Assembly: GCF_900105555.1 (NCBI RefSeq)
Contig: NZ_FNTZ01000001.1
Coordinates: 3,909,501 to 3,973,500, forward strand
DNA length: 64,000 bases
Reading direction: 5' to 3'
Source: Pseudomonas coleopterorum
GTDB lineage: Bacteria > Pseudomonadota > Gammaproteobacteria > Pseudomonadales > Pseudomonadaceae
Positions within the stretch are counted from its first letter, which is position 1. Each line of letters starts with the position of its first letter. A model generated the notes under the pieces. The model saw only the letters and a program-made list of their open reading frames with translations, did not search any database and had not been told where the DNA came from. The position numbers and the translations under genes were made by a program. Below are positions 1 through 8,670 of the stretch, piece after piece.

Positions 1-1
1 C

Positions 2-424
2 AGCGTGGGCGGCGGCGTGCTGTCTTCGTTCTTGATCGGGCGCGGCATGCAACCGGTCAAGGCGCGCCTACTGTCGATGCTGGTGTTTGCCCTGGCGATC
101 ATCAGCGTGGTGTTCGCTGCTGGCGCGGCCAACCTGTGGGTGGCGGTGGCGGCGATTTCGCTGGCCATTGCCGCGCACCAGGCGTGGACGGCGAACATCT
201 GGAGCGTGGTGATGGACTACACGCCCAAGCACATGATGAGCACGGTGTTCGGCTTCGGCGGCATGTGCGCGGCGGTCGGCGGGATGTTCATGACCCAGGT
301 GGTGGGTTATATCCTGACCGTGACGAACAACAACTACACGGTGTTGTTCACGATCATTCCGGCGATGTATTTCATTGCCTTGGTGTGGTTGTACCTGATG
401 GCACCGCGCAAGGTGCCGCAGTAG
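2..424 (+). CDS. MFS transporter, C-terminal part (anion:cation symporter type)
   Basis: The reading frame is open from the window edge, so only the last ~140 residues of an inner-membrane carrier are present. Hydrophobic stretches fit the last three to four helices. The segments AHQAWTANIWSVV and GFGGMCAAVGGM resemble the hexuronate/galactonate (ExuT-like, ACS) branch of the major facilitator superfamily, which imports organic anions with protons. The protein ends in a short basic tail (APRKVPQ). It faces a minus-strand isomerase/dehydrogenase pair and probably imports the substrate of that block, though this is inference. The substrate cannot be read from the fragment. Confidence 0.8.
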   Translation, partial: SVGGGVLSSFLIGRGMQPVKARLLSMLVFALAIISVVFAAGAANLWVAVAAISLAIAAHQAWTANIWSVVMDYTPKHMMSTVFGFGGMCAAVGGMFMTQVVGYILTVTNNNYTVLFTIIPAMYFIALVWLYLMAPRKVPQ

Positions 425-456
425 GTTTGAGCCAGGCAGGGGTTCGCGGTGGGGCT

Positions 457-554
457 ATTCGCGGGCAGAGCCCGCTCCCACAGGTGCCTCAAGTGACATT
501 AGGGCAATCTGTGGGAGCGGGGCGGGCGGCGAGCCCTCTGCCCGCGAAGAGGCC
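457..554. repeat. Inverted pair of REP elements
   Basis: Two copies of the Pseudomonas REP core (GCGGGCAGAGCCCGCTCCC) lie head to head, separated by about 30 bp, between the convergent MFS and isomerase genes. The right copy is a variant with GGGCGGGCGGCGAGCCC. The pair can fold into a long cruciform and may act as a bidirectional transcription end. Confidence 0.85.
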
Positions 555-566
555 AGTAGCATCACC

Positions 567-1382
567 CTAGATCCCAGCCAGTAAAGCCTGGGTTTTCTCG
601 AGGGCCATCCGGGCCCTCTCATAAGCGCTCACCCCCTGCTCCAACAGCCGCGCCGTGGGTATCTCCAGGCTCAGCGGAACATCCTCGGGCAGCGCTCGCA
701 GCAAGCCAACCAGGTCGCAATCACCGTCTCCCGGAAAACGGCGCTCCTGGCGGGCCTGACGCAGGATCTCGGCCATGTCATCGGGGCGCGGACCGGCCAC
801 GTCGCACAGCTGGGCATAGCGCAAGCGTTGCGGTGGCAGCATCTGCAGGTCTTCGAGTCGCGAGTTGGAGCGGTCGAAATGAAAAGCGTCGACCAGGATG
901 CAGGCATTGTCGCGACCGGCCTTGTCGAGCATCACCCTCGCGCTGGCCAGATCCGGGCAGTCGGTCCAAGGCATGAACTCCAGGTGCGGATGGATGCCAT
1001 AGGGCCGCGCAAGGTCGCATAGCTGGGCCAGGTTGTCGCTGGCTCGCTGCACGTCTGGATCGTTACCCGCCACCAGCAATTCACTGGCACCGAACTCGGC
1101 GCCCAACGCCAGATGAGCTTCGAAATCCGCCACACGGGTCAGCGGTTTCAGCCGCAGGATTTCGATGTCCAGCACCTTGATGCCGGTATCACGCAAACGT
1201 GCAGCCGTCTGGCGTTGCAGCGCCTTGTCGCGCAGCAACGGATAGTGATGCTCCTCGACCGTGGCCGGTTCGGTGCGCAGGCCAACGTGGCTGTAGCCGG
1301 CGCGGGCAGCGACCTCGACCATCTCGGGAGGCGAAAGCTCGAGCACGGTCAAGGCGGCCAGAGACAGGATGCGGTGGGTCAT
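567..1382 (-). CDS. Sugar phosphate isomerase/epimerase-like TIM-barrel protein
   Basis: This is a 271-residue protein of the xylose-isomerase-like TIM barrel family (AP_endonuc_2). The family's metal site is visible: Glu135 (HLEF), Asp165 and His168 (VDAFHF), the QLCD strand at 191-194 and Glu240 (SLEIP). Members isomerise, epimerise or dehydrate sugar or cyclitol derivatives; 3-dehydroshikimate dehydratases share this fold. The ATG is preceded by AGGAA. It lies 54 bp behind the Gfo/Idh/MocA gene on the same strand, so the two are probably cotranscribed under the IclR regulator. The substrate is unknown. A link to protocatechuate formation is only suggested by pcaHG a few kb away. Confidence 0.8.
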   Translation of the reverse strand: MTHRILSLAALTVLELSPPEMVEVAARAGYSHVGLRTEPATVEEHHYPLLRDKALQRQTAARLRDTGIKVLDIEILRLKPLTRVADFEAHLALGAEFGASELLVAGNDPDVQRASDNLAQLCDLARPYGIHPHLEFMPWTDCPDLASARVMLDKAGRDNACILVDAFHFDRSNSRLEDLQMLPPQRLRYAQLCDVAGPRPDDMAEILRQARQERRFPGDGDCDLVGLLRALPEDVPLSLEIPTARLLEQGVSAYERARMALEKTQALLAGI

Positions 1383-1436
1383 GGGCGGTTCCTTGGGGCT
1401 TGAAGGTGTCGGTCAAGGTGAGAGCGTTTCAGCCCA

Positions 1437-2498
1437 CTAACCGGCCTGGCCCAACGCGCGGGGTGCACAGGCGCGCCCGGTGCGAATCGCGTCCCCGATG
1501 GCGTCGACCAACGCCAGGGTTCGCGCAGCATCCACCACACTCACCAGCGGTTCGACCTGCCCGCGCGCGACCTCGATGAAATGCTCAAGCTGCACGCGCA
1601 ACGCTTCAGCAGGCGCGAAGGTCTCCTGCACCTGCTGCAAGGGCTCATGCCAGCCCGCGCCCGGTTCGGCGTAATGCCAACGCGTCAGTTGCGGCACGCT
1701 CAGCGCACCGGCCGTGCCTGCCAGCAGGTAGCACGGCTGATCGGCCTGACGTGGATAGACCGGGTTCTCGCCCGAGCCGAGCTCCCAGCTCCAAGGCGCG
1801 GCGACCCCATCGGAACCGGTCAAGGTGCCCAGCGCACCGTTTTCGAACTGCAGCAACACCGCCACACTGTCTTCGTTGCCGAAGCCGCGAATGCCATTGC
1901 TGCCGAAGGCCTGCACCTGGCGGACTTCGCCGCACAGGTAGCGCAGCAGATCCAGGTCATGAATCAGGTTGGTCAGCAGCATCCCTGCCCCCGGCTCGCG
2001 ACGCCAGGCGATGTCGAAGTAACTGTCGGGCTTCTGCAACTGCCACAGCGCCGTCACCGTGGTCAGCCGACCGAGCACGCCGCTTTGCACCACTTGCCGG
2101 GCGCGGCTGATCATCGGGTTGTGCCGCCGATGATGACCGACCAGGACCGGCACACCGCTGGCCGAGCTGGCGGCCACCAGCTCGGCCACTTCGTCCAGAT
2201 CGACCCCCACCGGCTTTTCCACCAACACGGGGACACCGGCCGCCAGACAGTCCAGAGCCGTACGCACATGCTGGGCATTGGGGTTGGCGACGATGACGGC
2301 CTCGGGCGCCACCTGCGCCAGCATCTGCCGATGATCGGTGAAATGCGGCACTGCGCATTCAGCGGCAAAGGCGGCTGCCTGAGGGCCTGGGTCGGCGATG
2401 GCGCAGAGCTGGGCGCCGTCCATCTGTTGCAGATGCTGGTAATGCTGGCGGCCCATGTTGCCAGCACCAATCAGGGCGATTCGCAGTGGGGAGATCAC
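1437..2498 (-). CDS. Gfo/Idh/MocA family NAD(P)-dependent oxidoreductase
   Basis: This 353-residue cytosolic dehydrogenase has an N-terminal Rossmann fold (GAGNMGRQH, residues 11-19) and the family signature EKP at 94-96, whose lysine is catalytic. The NLIHD stretch near 178-181 belongs to the substrate-binding C-terminal domain. The family oxidises or reduces hydroxyl groups of inositols, sugars and related polyols. The start is a GTG with AGGAT about 9 bases upstream. A 30-bp imperfect palindrome immediately upstream (2529-2558) matches a site in front of the flavoprotein gene at 3545, so control by the adjacent IclR protein is likely. The exact substrate is not evident. Confidence 0.88.
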   Translation of the reverse strand: MISPLRIALIGAGNMGRQHYQHLQQMDGAQLCAIADPGPQAAAFAAECAVPHFTDHRQMLAQVAPEAVIVANPNAQHVRTALDCLAAGVPVLVEKPVGVDLDEVAELVAASSASGVPVLVGHHRRHNPMISRARQVVQSGVLGRLTTVTALWQLQKPDSYFDIAWRREPGAGMLLTNLIHDLDLLRYLCGEVRQVQAFGSNGIRGFGNEDSVAVLLQFENGALGTLTGSDGVAAPWSWELGSGENPVYPRQADQPCYLLAGTAGALSVPQLTRWHYAEPGAGWHEPLQQVQETFAPAEALRVQLEHFIEVARGQVEPLVSVVDAARTLALVDAIGDAIRTGRACAPRALGQAG

Positions 2499-2528
2499 GA
2501 TTACAGATCCTTGGTTTTTGTTTTCTCC

Positions 2529-2558
2529 AAATATTTAGAACCAAGTTCCGGAATATTT
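2529..2558. promoter_or_regulatory. Palindromic operator candidate upstream of the Gfo/Idh/MocA gene
   Basis: A 30-bp imperfect inverted repeat has outer arms AAATATT/AATATTT and the core AGAACCAAGTTCC at 2537-2549. The reverse complement of the core matches GGAACCAGGTTCT at 3488-3500 in 11 of 13 positions. It lies about 30 bp before the dehydrogenase start, where a regulator would act. Confidence 0.6.
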
Positions 2559-2627
2559 CAAGTCAACAAGAACTTAATCGTACAGGCGACTGCACGGATC
2601 GTGATGGCACCCCCTTTGTTTCTACAC

Positions 2628-3404
2628 TCAGCTGAACAGCTCCGACGCCACGCTGACCTGAGACAACTCCTGCGCAGCAGCCAGCAAACCCGTGGCCAAT
2701 TCATGCATGCGCGGTTCGGACAGGCGCGCGCTGGGCCCGGCGACGCTCAGTACACCCACCACATGAGCGTCGCGCGGATGGCGGATCACGGCAGCCAGGG
2801 CCGACGTGCCCAACGCCGAACTTTCGACCACCCAGGCATAACCGGCCTCACGAGCCACCCGCAGGCGTTCGAGCAGATCGGCGTTGGAACGCGGCGCGTT
2901 CGGTCCGAAATCATCACGGCTGGCAATGCCTTGCTGCTCCACCAGCGCCAATGCCTTGGCATCACTGAGGGTGGCCAGCCAGGCATGTCCGGAGGCGGTG
3001 TAGAACAGGGGCGCATCGCGACCCATTTCCGGGTCGTAGCGCAAGCCGGAACGGGCGCCCTGGGATTTGGCGATCCAGGTTTGCCGGTCGCCTTCGATCA
3101 CGCCGAGGCGCACCAGCTCGCCGGTGTCCTGGGCCAGCCGGTCGAGGATCGGCTGAACGATGTCGGCGCCGCTGCCCGACAGGTACTGAAAGCCCAGCGC
3201 GACCAGCTTGGTCGACAAGTGATAGCGCAAGGTCTCGGCGTTCTGCCGCACATACCCCAGCCGGCCCAGTTCGGACAGCATGCGATGGGCTGCACTCTTG
3301 GGCATGCCCAACTGCTCGGCAAGGGTTTGCAGGGCTTGGCCGCGAGGCTCGTTGGTAAGGCTCTCAAGCAGGCTGAGCGCCCGTTCGATCTGACTGCCGG
3401 CCAT
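2628..3404 (-). CDS. IclR family transcriptional regulator
   Basis: This 258-residue regulator has an N-terminal winged helix-turn-helix (about residues 5-70; ALQTLAEQLGMPKSAAHRML) and a C-terminal IclR effector domain (about 80-250). It lies between the Gfo/Idh/MocA-epimerase pair and the divergent flavoprotein-aldo/keto reductase pair. Two related palindromes, at 2529-2558 and 3485-3503, border the gene. The simplest reading is a local regulator controlling both arms of one catabolic unit and itself. Whether it represses or activates cannot be told, and the effector is unknown. Confidence 0.92.
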   Translation of the reverse strand: MAGSQIERALSLLESLTNEPRGQALQTLAEQLGMPKSAAHRMLSELGRLGYVRQNAETLRYHLSTKLVALGFQYLSGSGADIVQPILDRLAQDTGELVRLGVIEGDRQTWIAKSQGARSGLRYDPEMGRDAPLFYTASGHAWLATLSDAKALALVEQQGIASRDDFGPNAPRSNADLLERLRVAREAGYAWVVESSALGTSALAAVIRHPRDAHVVGVLSVAGPSARLSEPRMHELATGLLAAAQELSQVSVASELFS

Positions 3405-3484
3405 GATGGGGTCTCGTGAAGTTGGAACGAATGAAAAAATTTCGCCGATTCTACACTTGGCGATCCGGTCGGCAATCCATAGAA

Positions 3485-3503
3485 TATGGAACCAGGTTCT
3501 ATA
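3485..3503. promoter_or_regulatory. IclR-type operator candidate in the divergent promoter region
   Basis: The 19-bp sequence TATGGAACCAGGTTCTATA is a palindrome with one mismatch pair. It lies between the start of the IclR gene (3404) and the flavoprotein gene (3545) and shares its core with the site at 2537-2549. Confidence 0.65.
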
Positions 3504-3544
3504 AAATCATAATTCAACCCACCTGCTTCTTGGAGATTCATCCC

Positions 3545-5266
3545 ATGCCTGCGCCCGACTGCGTAACGACCCCGGTGGAGTGCGACGTGCTGGTGATCGG
3601 CTCGGGAGCCGCGGGCCTGGCCACTGCCGTCACCGCCGCCTACCACGGGTTGCGCGTGATCGTGGTGGAAAAGGACAGCACCTTCGGCGGCGCAACCGCC
3701 TGGTCGGGTGGTTGGATGTGGGTGCCGCGCAACCCGCTGGCACGGCGCGCCGGCATCGATGAAGATCCAGCCCTGCCACGCACCTACCTGCAACATGAAC
3801 TGGGGGCGCACTTCGATCCGGCGCGGGTCGACGCCTTCCTCGAAGCCGCCCCGAAGATGGTCGCGTTCTTCGAAAAACACACCCGCCTGCAATTCGCCGA
3901 CGGCAATGCCATCGCCGACATCCATGGCGATACGCCGGGCGCCGGCACCGGTGGCCGCTCGGTCATCGCTGCGCCCTACGACGCACGCGAACTGGGCACG
4001 AAGCTGCTCAAGCGCCTGCGCACAACGATGCGTGAAACCTCCTTCCTGGGCATGCCGATCATGGCAGGGGCCGACCTGAGCGCCTTTCTTACGCTGACCC
4101 GGTCATGGCGTTCGCTGCTGCACGTCAGCCAGCGAGTGAGCCGACACCTGCTCGATCTGGCCTGGCACGGACGCGCCATGCAGTTGCGCAACGGTGTGGC
4201 GCTGGTGGCGCGGCTGGCCAAGTCGGCCGATGATCTGGGCTTACTGCTGTGGGAGTCGGCGCCGGTTCGACGGCTGTCGATGCAAGGTTCGCAGGTCTGC
4301 GGTGCCGTGGTCGAGACGGCCAGGGGCGAGGTCGTGATCCACGCACGCAAGGCCGTGATGCTGGCCACCGGCGGTTTCGCCAATGATATCGAGCGACGAC
4401 GGACGCTGTTTCCACGAACACCCACCGGCCACGAACACCTGGCCCTGCCACCGCAGGGCGTCAATGGCGACGGCCTGCGCCTGGGCGAAACGGCCGGCGG
4501 CGAAGTGGCCACGGACCTGGCCTCGGCCGCGGCCTGGTGCCCGGTCTCGCGCGTGCCCTACCCCGATGGCAGTGTCGGCCATTTCCCGCACATCATCGAA
4601 CGCGCCAAGCCCGGCATCATCGGCGTGCTGGCCAACGGCAAGCGCTTCGTCAACGAGGCGGACGGCTACTACGATTACGTCAAGGCGATGGTCGAGCATG
4701 CGCCCGGCAGCGAAGTCGCCTCCTGGCTGATCTGCAGTCATCGCTTCCAGCGCCGCTACGGACTGGGCATCTCGCGGCCCTTTCCCCTGCCGATCAAACC
4801 GCATCTGGACAGCGGCTACCTGAAAGTCGGCGACACGCTGGAAGCGCTGGCCGATGCCTGCGGCATCGACCCGCAAGGGCTGCGCCGCACGGTGGCCGAC
4901 TTCAACCGGCACGCGCGGCTGGGGCAGGACCCGGCATTCGGCCGCGGCGGCAGCGCCTACAACCGCAAGCAGGGTGATGCCTTGCACCAACCCAATCCGT
5001 GCGTGGCGCCGATCGAACAGGGGCCCTTCTATGCGGTCAAGGTTGAGGCAGGCAGCTTCGGCACCTTCGCCGGGCTCAAGACCAATGAGCACGCACAGGT
5101 GCTCGATCGCCAGGGCCTGCCGATTGCCGGGCTGTACGCCGCCGGCAGCGACATGGCCAGCATCATGGGCGGCCATTACCCGGCCGGGGGCATCAACCTG
5201 GGCCCTGCCGCCACCTTCGGCTACATTGCCGCGCGACACATGGCCGGAGCGACACACGATGAATAA
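3545..5266 (+). CDS. FAD-dependent oxidoreductase (FAD_binding_2, ketosteroid dehydrogenase/fumarate reductase type)
   Basis: This 573-residue flavoprotein has an N-terminal dinucleotide-binding motif (GSGAAGLATA, residues 19-28), an FGGATAWSGG segment typical of 3-ketosteroid-delta1-dehydrogenase-like enzymes, and the C-terminal FAD motif YAAGSDMASIMGG followed by PAGGINLGPA. Such enzymes insert or remove C=C bonds next to a keto group, often in alicyclic rings. The ATG at 3545 was chosen over upstream in-frame codons because TTGGAG lies about 9 bases before it and the operator palindrome lies upstream. The next gene, an aldo/keto reductase, begins 24 bp after the stop. The substrate is unknown. 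Confidence 0.88.
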   Translation: MPAPDCVTTPVECDVLVIGSGAAGLATAVTAAYHGLRVIVVEKDSTFGGATAWSGGWMWVPRNPLARRAGIDEDPALPRTYLQHELGAHFDPARVDAFLEAAPKMVAFFEKHTRLQFADGNAIADIHGDTPGAGTGGRSVIAAPYDARELGTKLLKRLRTTMRETSFLGMPIMAGADLSAFLTLTRSWRSLLHVSQRVSRHLLDLAWHGRAMQLRNGVALVARLAKSADDLGLLLWESAPVRRLSMQGSQVCGAVVETARGEVVIHARKAVMLATGGFANDIERRRTLFPRTPTGHEHLALPPQGVNGDGLRLGETAGGEVATDLASAAAWCPVSRVPYPDGSVGHFPHIIERAKPGIIGVLANGKRFVNEADGYYDYVKAMVEHAPGSEVASWLICSHRFQRRYGLGISRPFPLPIKPHLDSGYLKVGDTLEALADACGIDPQGLRRTVADFNRHARLGQDPAFGRGGSAYNRKQGDALHQPNPCVAPIEQGPFYAVKVEAGSFGTFAGLKTNEHAQVLDRQGLPIAGLYAAGSDMASIMGGHYPAGGINLGPAATFGYIAARHMAGATHDE

Positions 5267-5290
5267 CCGCCAGTAGAGAAGGAGATCGAC

Positions 5291-6115
5291 ATGCAACTCA
5301 TCACCAACGCTCAACAGCTGAAGATGCCGAAACTGGGCCTGGGCACCTGGCCGATGCTCGACGAGGAATGCACCTCGGCCGTGATCCAGGCACTGGAACT
5401 GGGCTACCGGCACATCGATACCGCCGCCGGCTACAACAACGAAGCCGCCGTGGGCCGCGGCCTGACCGAATCCGGCGTGCCGCGCGGCGACATTCATGTC
5501 ACCAGCAAGGTCTGGTGGGACAAGCTGGCGCCCGACGCCATGCGCGAATCGTTCCAGAACAGTCTGAACGCGCTGCAAAGCGACTACATCGACCTGTTCC
5601 TGATCCACTGGCCCGGCCAGGAGGGCTGGGATGTGAAAGCGGCCATCGACACCCTGGTGTCGTTCAAGCAGGACGGTCGTGCGCTGAACATCGGCGTGGC
5701 CAACTTTCCTCTGCCGTTGCTGCGCCATGTGGTCGAGGAGTTGAACGCGCCGTTGGCGGCCATCCAGGTGGAATACCACGTCACCCTGGGGCAGAGCGCC
5801 CTGCTCGACTACGCACGCCAGCACGACATGGCGCTGACCGCCTACAGCCCTCTGGTGCGCAACAAGGTGTCGCAGATTCCCGAGCTGCAGGCGATTGCCA
5901 AGAAGCATGGCGTGCTGCCGACCCAGGTGGCGTTGAAGTGGTTGCTGGATCAGGACAATGTCGCCGCGATCCCGAAGGCGGCCAGCAAGGCCAACCAGCA
6001 GAGCAACCTGGATGCGCTGAAGGTGCAGTTGGACGACGAAGATCGCCGGATCATTGCGGCGCTGCCCAAGGATCAGCGATTGGTGAGCCCGGATTTTGCG
6101 CCTGAGTGGGATTGA
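5291..6115 (+). CDS. Aldo/keto reductase
   Basis: This 274-residue NADPH-dependent reductase has the AKR catalytic tetrad: Asp43, Tyr48, Lys73 and His106 (HIDTAAGYNN, TSKVWW, LIHWPG). A strong GAAGGAGAT ribosome site precedes the ATG. It follows the flavoprotein with a 24-bp gap, so the two form an operon and probably act on the same carbonyl/alcohol substrate. It resembles 2,5-diketo-gluconate reductase-like members (DkgB branch), but the substrate is not known. Confidence 0.92.
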   Translation: MQLITNAQQLKMPKLGLGTWPMLDEECTSAVIQALELGYRHIDTAAGYNNEAAVGRGLTESGVPRGDIHVTSKVWWDKLAPDAMRESFQNSLNALQSDYIDLFLIHWPGQEGWDVKAAIDTLVSFKQDGRALNIGVANFPLPLLRHVVEELNAPLAAIQVEYHVTLGQSALLDYARQHDMALTAYSPLVRNKVSQIPELQAIAKKHGVLPTQVALKWLLDQDNVAAIPKAASKANQQSNLDALKVQLDDEDRRIIAALPKDQRLVSPDFAPEWD

Positions 6116-6141
6116 GGTAGGACGCTGGACCGTAGTGACCC

Positions 6142-6220
6142 CTTCGCGGGCAGAGCCCGCTCCCACAGGTCTCCCATGTGAGATCTGGGCAATCTGTGGG
6201 AGCGGGCTCTGCCCGCGAAT
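6142..6220. repeat. Inverted pair of REP elements
   Basis: Two REP cores face each other (TTCGCGGGCAGAGCCCGCTC and its complement) with about 35 bp between them. They lie between the convergent aldo/keto reductase and pcaG genes, a usual position for these elements. Confidence 0.88.
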
Positions 6221-6241
6221 GGGAGCACCGCAGTATCTGGA

Positions 6242-6847
6242 TCAGAAATCGAAAAACACCGTCTCCCCTTCTCCCTGGATGCGCATATCGAAGCGATACG
6301 CCAGCTTGCCATCCACCTCGCAGCGAGTCGCCACCAGCGTCTCGCGCCGCGCCGGCTGTTCGATCAGGTTCAGCACCGGGTCCTTGGCGTTGGCTTCGGC
6401 CTCGTCGCTGAAATACAGCCGCGTGTGCAGGTGAATGTTCACCCCACGGGCGAACAGGCTGATGTTGATGTGCGGCGCCATCGGCACGCCGGCGGCGTTG
6501 TTCACCACGCCCGGCTTGATCGTCTGCACGGTCCATTCACCGGCGTCGAAGGTGGTGGCGGTACGGCCGAAGCTGTTGAAGGGTTTGTCCTGGTCGAAAT
6601 CGATGTGGTAGTGGCCCTGATCGTCGGCCTGCCACAGCTCCAGAAACGAGTCGCGCACCAGGTGACCGTTGCCGTCGTAGACGTTGCCCAGCAGCAGGAT
6701 GTGCTCGCCCGGCGCTTCGGGCTTGGCCATCTGGTTCCAGATTTCATGCTCGCGCGGCTCGATGCCGGCTGCCGCCAGGGCCAGGCCGATGTGGACGTAA
6801 GGTCCGGCCGTTTGTGAAGGGGTTTCTTTCAGCAGTTCGATAGGCAT
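6242..6847 (-). CDS. pcaG: Protocatechuate 3,4-dioxygenase, alpha subunit
   Basis: This is the 201-residue alpha subunit of the intradiol dioxygenase that cleaves protocatechuate to 3-carboxy-cis,cis-muconate in the beta-ketoadipate pathway. It begins with the typical MPIELLKETPSQTAGPYVHIG segment and has the family's beta-sandwich pattern, but lacks the iron-ligand set, which the beta subunit carries. It lies 12 bp behind pcaH, so the two are translated from one message. No pcaR or other pca gene lies nearby, as is common in Pseudomonas, where the pathway is scattered. Confidence 0.96.
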   Translation of the reverse strand: MPIELLKETPSQTAGPYVHIGLALAAAGIEPREHEIWNQMAKPEAPGEHILLLGNVYDGNGHLVRDSFLELWQADDQGHYHIDFDQDKPFNSFGRTATTFDAGEWTVQTIKPGVVNNAAGVPMAPHINISLFARGVNIHLHTRLYFSDEAEANAKDPVLNLIEQPARRETLVATRCEVDGKLAYRFDMRIQGEGETVFFDF

Positions 6848-6859
6848 GTCGGTTCCCCC

Positions 6860-7579
6860 TCAGCGGTTTTCGAAGTGAGTCTTGCGCTGGCCGCGCAGCA
6901 CGATGTCGAAACGGTAGGCCAGGCAATCCATCGGATTGGCGTTGGCCATGTCCAGCCTGGCGATCAGGCTCTGCACCGCCTCGGGGTCGTTGATCGACTT
7001 GACTATGGGGCACATCGGAATCAGCGGGTCGCCTTCGAAATACAGCTGGGTGATCAGCTTGGTGGCGATCGATGGGCCACTGATGGAGAAATGCACATGG
7101 GCCGGGCGCCAGTCGTTCGGCCCGTTGCGCCATGGGTACGGACCCGGCTTGATGGTGCGGAAACTGTAGTAGCCCTCGCCGTCGGTCAGCGTACGGCCGA
7201 CGCCACCGAAGTTGGGGTCCAGGGGCGCCAGGTAACGGTCGTTCTTGTGCCGATAACGGCCACCGGCGTTGGCCTGCCACATTTCTACCAAGGTATTGGG
7301 AATGGGCTTGCCGAACTGGTCGCAGACGCGCCCGGCCAGGATGATCCGCTCGCCGATCGGCAAGCCGCCATGGTTGTAGTTCAGCAGCAGGTCGTTGTCG
7401 AACTCGCCGAACTTGAGGTGGGCGAAGTTGGGGCCGGTGCTTTCACTGGCCGACTGCGGAATGCTCACCAGCGCCTGGCGGGGCGAGCGCATGGTCGAGG
7501 TCTTGTAGTCCGGCGTCAGGGCTTTGGGGTGCCAGTTGCGATCACGGATGATGAAGCGACTGCTGTCTTGGGAAGACAT
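6860..7579 (-). CDS. pcaH: Protocatechuate 3,4-dioxygenase, beta subunit
   Basis: This 239-residue subunit carries the catalytic non-haem Fe(III). The four ligands are visible as Tyr109 (GRYRHK), Tyr148 (GPYPW), His161 and His163 (AHVHF), one higher than the usual numbering without Met. It forms (alpha-beta-Fe) protomers with PcaG in the cytosol. AGGAGA precedes the ATG. It is the first gene of the pcaHG operon, transcribed away from the ypfJ-like gene. Its position beside the IclR-controlled block may be chance or may mean that block feeds protocatechuate. Confidence 0.97.
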   Translation of the reverse strand: MSSQDSSRFIIRDRNWHPKALTPDYKTSTMRSPRQALVSIPQSASESTGPNFAHLKFGEFDNDLLLNYNHGGLPIGERIILAGRVCDQFGKPIPNTLVEMWQANAGGRYRHKNDRYLAPLDPNFGGVGRTLTDGEGYYSFRTIKPGPYPWRNGPNDWRPAHVHFSISGPSIATKLITQLYFEGDPLIPMCPIVKSINDPEAVQSLIARLDMANANPMDCLAYRFDIVLRGQRKTHFENR

Positions 7580-7722
7580 GCCGTTCTCCTGTTATTCGAT
7601 TTATAGAGGACCTGTTTCCAGGCTTCGGACTAGTCTCAAGGAAATGGTCGACAACGAATATTGAAAAACACGGTCACAGGCATACCCGAATGGTTATGCA
7701 TGAATCGAATGAGGATTTTGCC

Positions 7723-8610
7723 ATGTTATGGAAGAAAGGCCGACGCAGCGATAACGTCGTGGATGCCCGCGGTGACGGTGGCGGCAGTGGCGGCGGCGGG
7801 ATGCGCATAGGCGGCAAGGGCCTGAGCCTGACCGCAGTGGTGCTGATCGTTGGCTTCGGCCTGCTGACCGGCCAGGATCCCATGCAGATCCTCGGCGAAC
7901 TGACCGGCCAAAGCCAGCAGGCGGCGCCGGTGGACACCAGCCAACGCAAGGCGCCACCGGCCAATGACGAGCAGGCCGAATTCGTCAGCACGGTACTGGG
8001 CGACACCGAGGACACCTGGAAGCAGATCTTCCAGCAAGGCGGGCAGACGTACAAAGAGCCGAAACTGGTGCTGTTCAGCGGCCAGGTGCAGTCGGCCTGC
8101 GGCCATGCCACGGCAGCCAGCGGACCGTTCTACTGCCCGGCCGACCAGCAGGTGTACCTGGACATGGCGTTCTTCCGCGAGATGTCGCAGCGTTTCGGCG
8201 CCGCAGGGGACTTCGCTCAGGCCTATGTGATCGCGCACGAGGTGGGCCATCATGTGCAGACCTTGCTGGGCGTATCCGACCAGGTTCAGCAAGCGCGCCA
8301 GAGTGGCCAGCGCATGGAAGGCGCCAACGGCTTGCTGGTGCGTCAGGAACTGCAGGCCGACTGCTTCGCCGGGGTCTGGGCGTTCAACGGGCAGAAGCGT
8401 CTGAACTGGCTGGAGCCGGGTGACATCGAAGAAGCCCTGAACGCGGCCAACGCCATCGGTGACGACCGCCTGCAACAGCAGGGCCAGGGCCGTGTGGTGC
8501 CTGACTCGTTCACCCACGGCACCTCGGCGCAGCGCGTGCGCTGGTTCAAGGCCGGGTTTGCTCAGGGTCAGATCGACCAGTGCGATACGTTCGGCGCCAA
8601 GAGTCTCTGA
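7723..8610 (+). CDS. ypfJ: YpfJ-type neutral zinc metallopeptidase
   Basis: This 295-residue protein has a short cytoplasmic N terminus with a Gly-rich stretch, one membrane segment (LSLTAVVLIVGFGLLTG) and a large periplasmic domain with the zincin motif HEVGHH at 172-177 (Zn_peptidase, PF04228). The C-terminal half has the conserved ELQADCFAG segment that supplies the third zinc ligand. The ATG at 7723 follows GAGGA by 8 bases and is preferred over the GTG 33 bases upstream. The family's function is poorly known; a membrane-anchored protease role is inferred from the motif. Confidence 0.9.
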   Translation: MLWKKGRRSDNVVDARGDGGGSGGGGMRIGGKGLSLTAVVLIVGFGLLTGQDPMQILGELTGQSQQAAPVDTSQRKAPPANDEQAEFVSTVLGDTEDTWKQIFQQGGQTYKEPKLVLFSGQVQSACGHATAASGPFYCPADQQVYLDMAFFREMSQRFGAAGDFAQAYVIAHEVGHHVQTLLGVSDQVQQARQSGQRMEGANGLLVRQELQADCFAGVWAFNGQKRLNWLEPGDIEEALNAANAIGDDRLQQQGQGRVVPDSFTHGTSAQRVRWFKAGFAQGQIDQCDTFGAKSL

Positions 8611-8670
8611 TTCTCAAGGGCCCCTGAACGTATTGACGCTCGCCACCCGCTAACGCGGGCGGCGGGCGAT

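Noticed and set aside
1581..3419. Long plus-strand open frame of about 600 codons
   Set aside because: It lies antisense to the dehydrogenase and iclR genes and has a composition typical of mirror frames in high-GC DNA (rich in His, Gln, Arg); no known domain.
4241..6166. Minus-strand open frame of about 640 codons
   Set aside because: It is antisense to the flavoprotein and aldo/keto reductase genes, which have clear motifs and ribosome sites.
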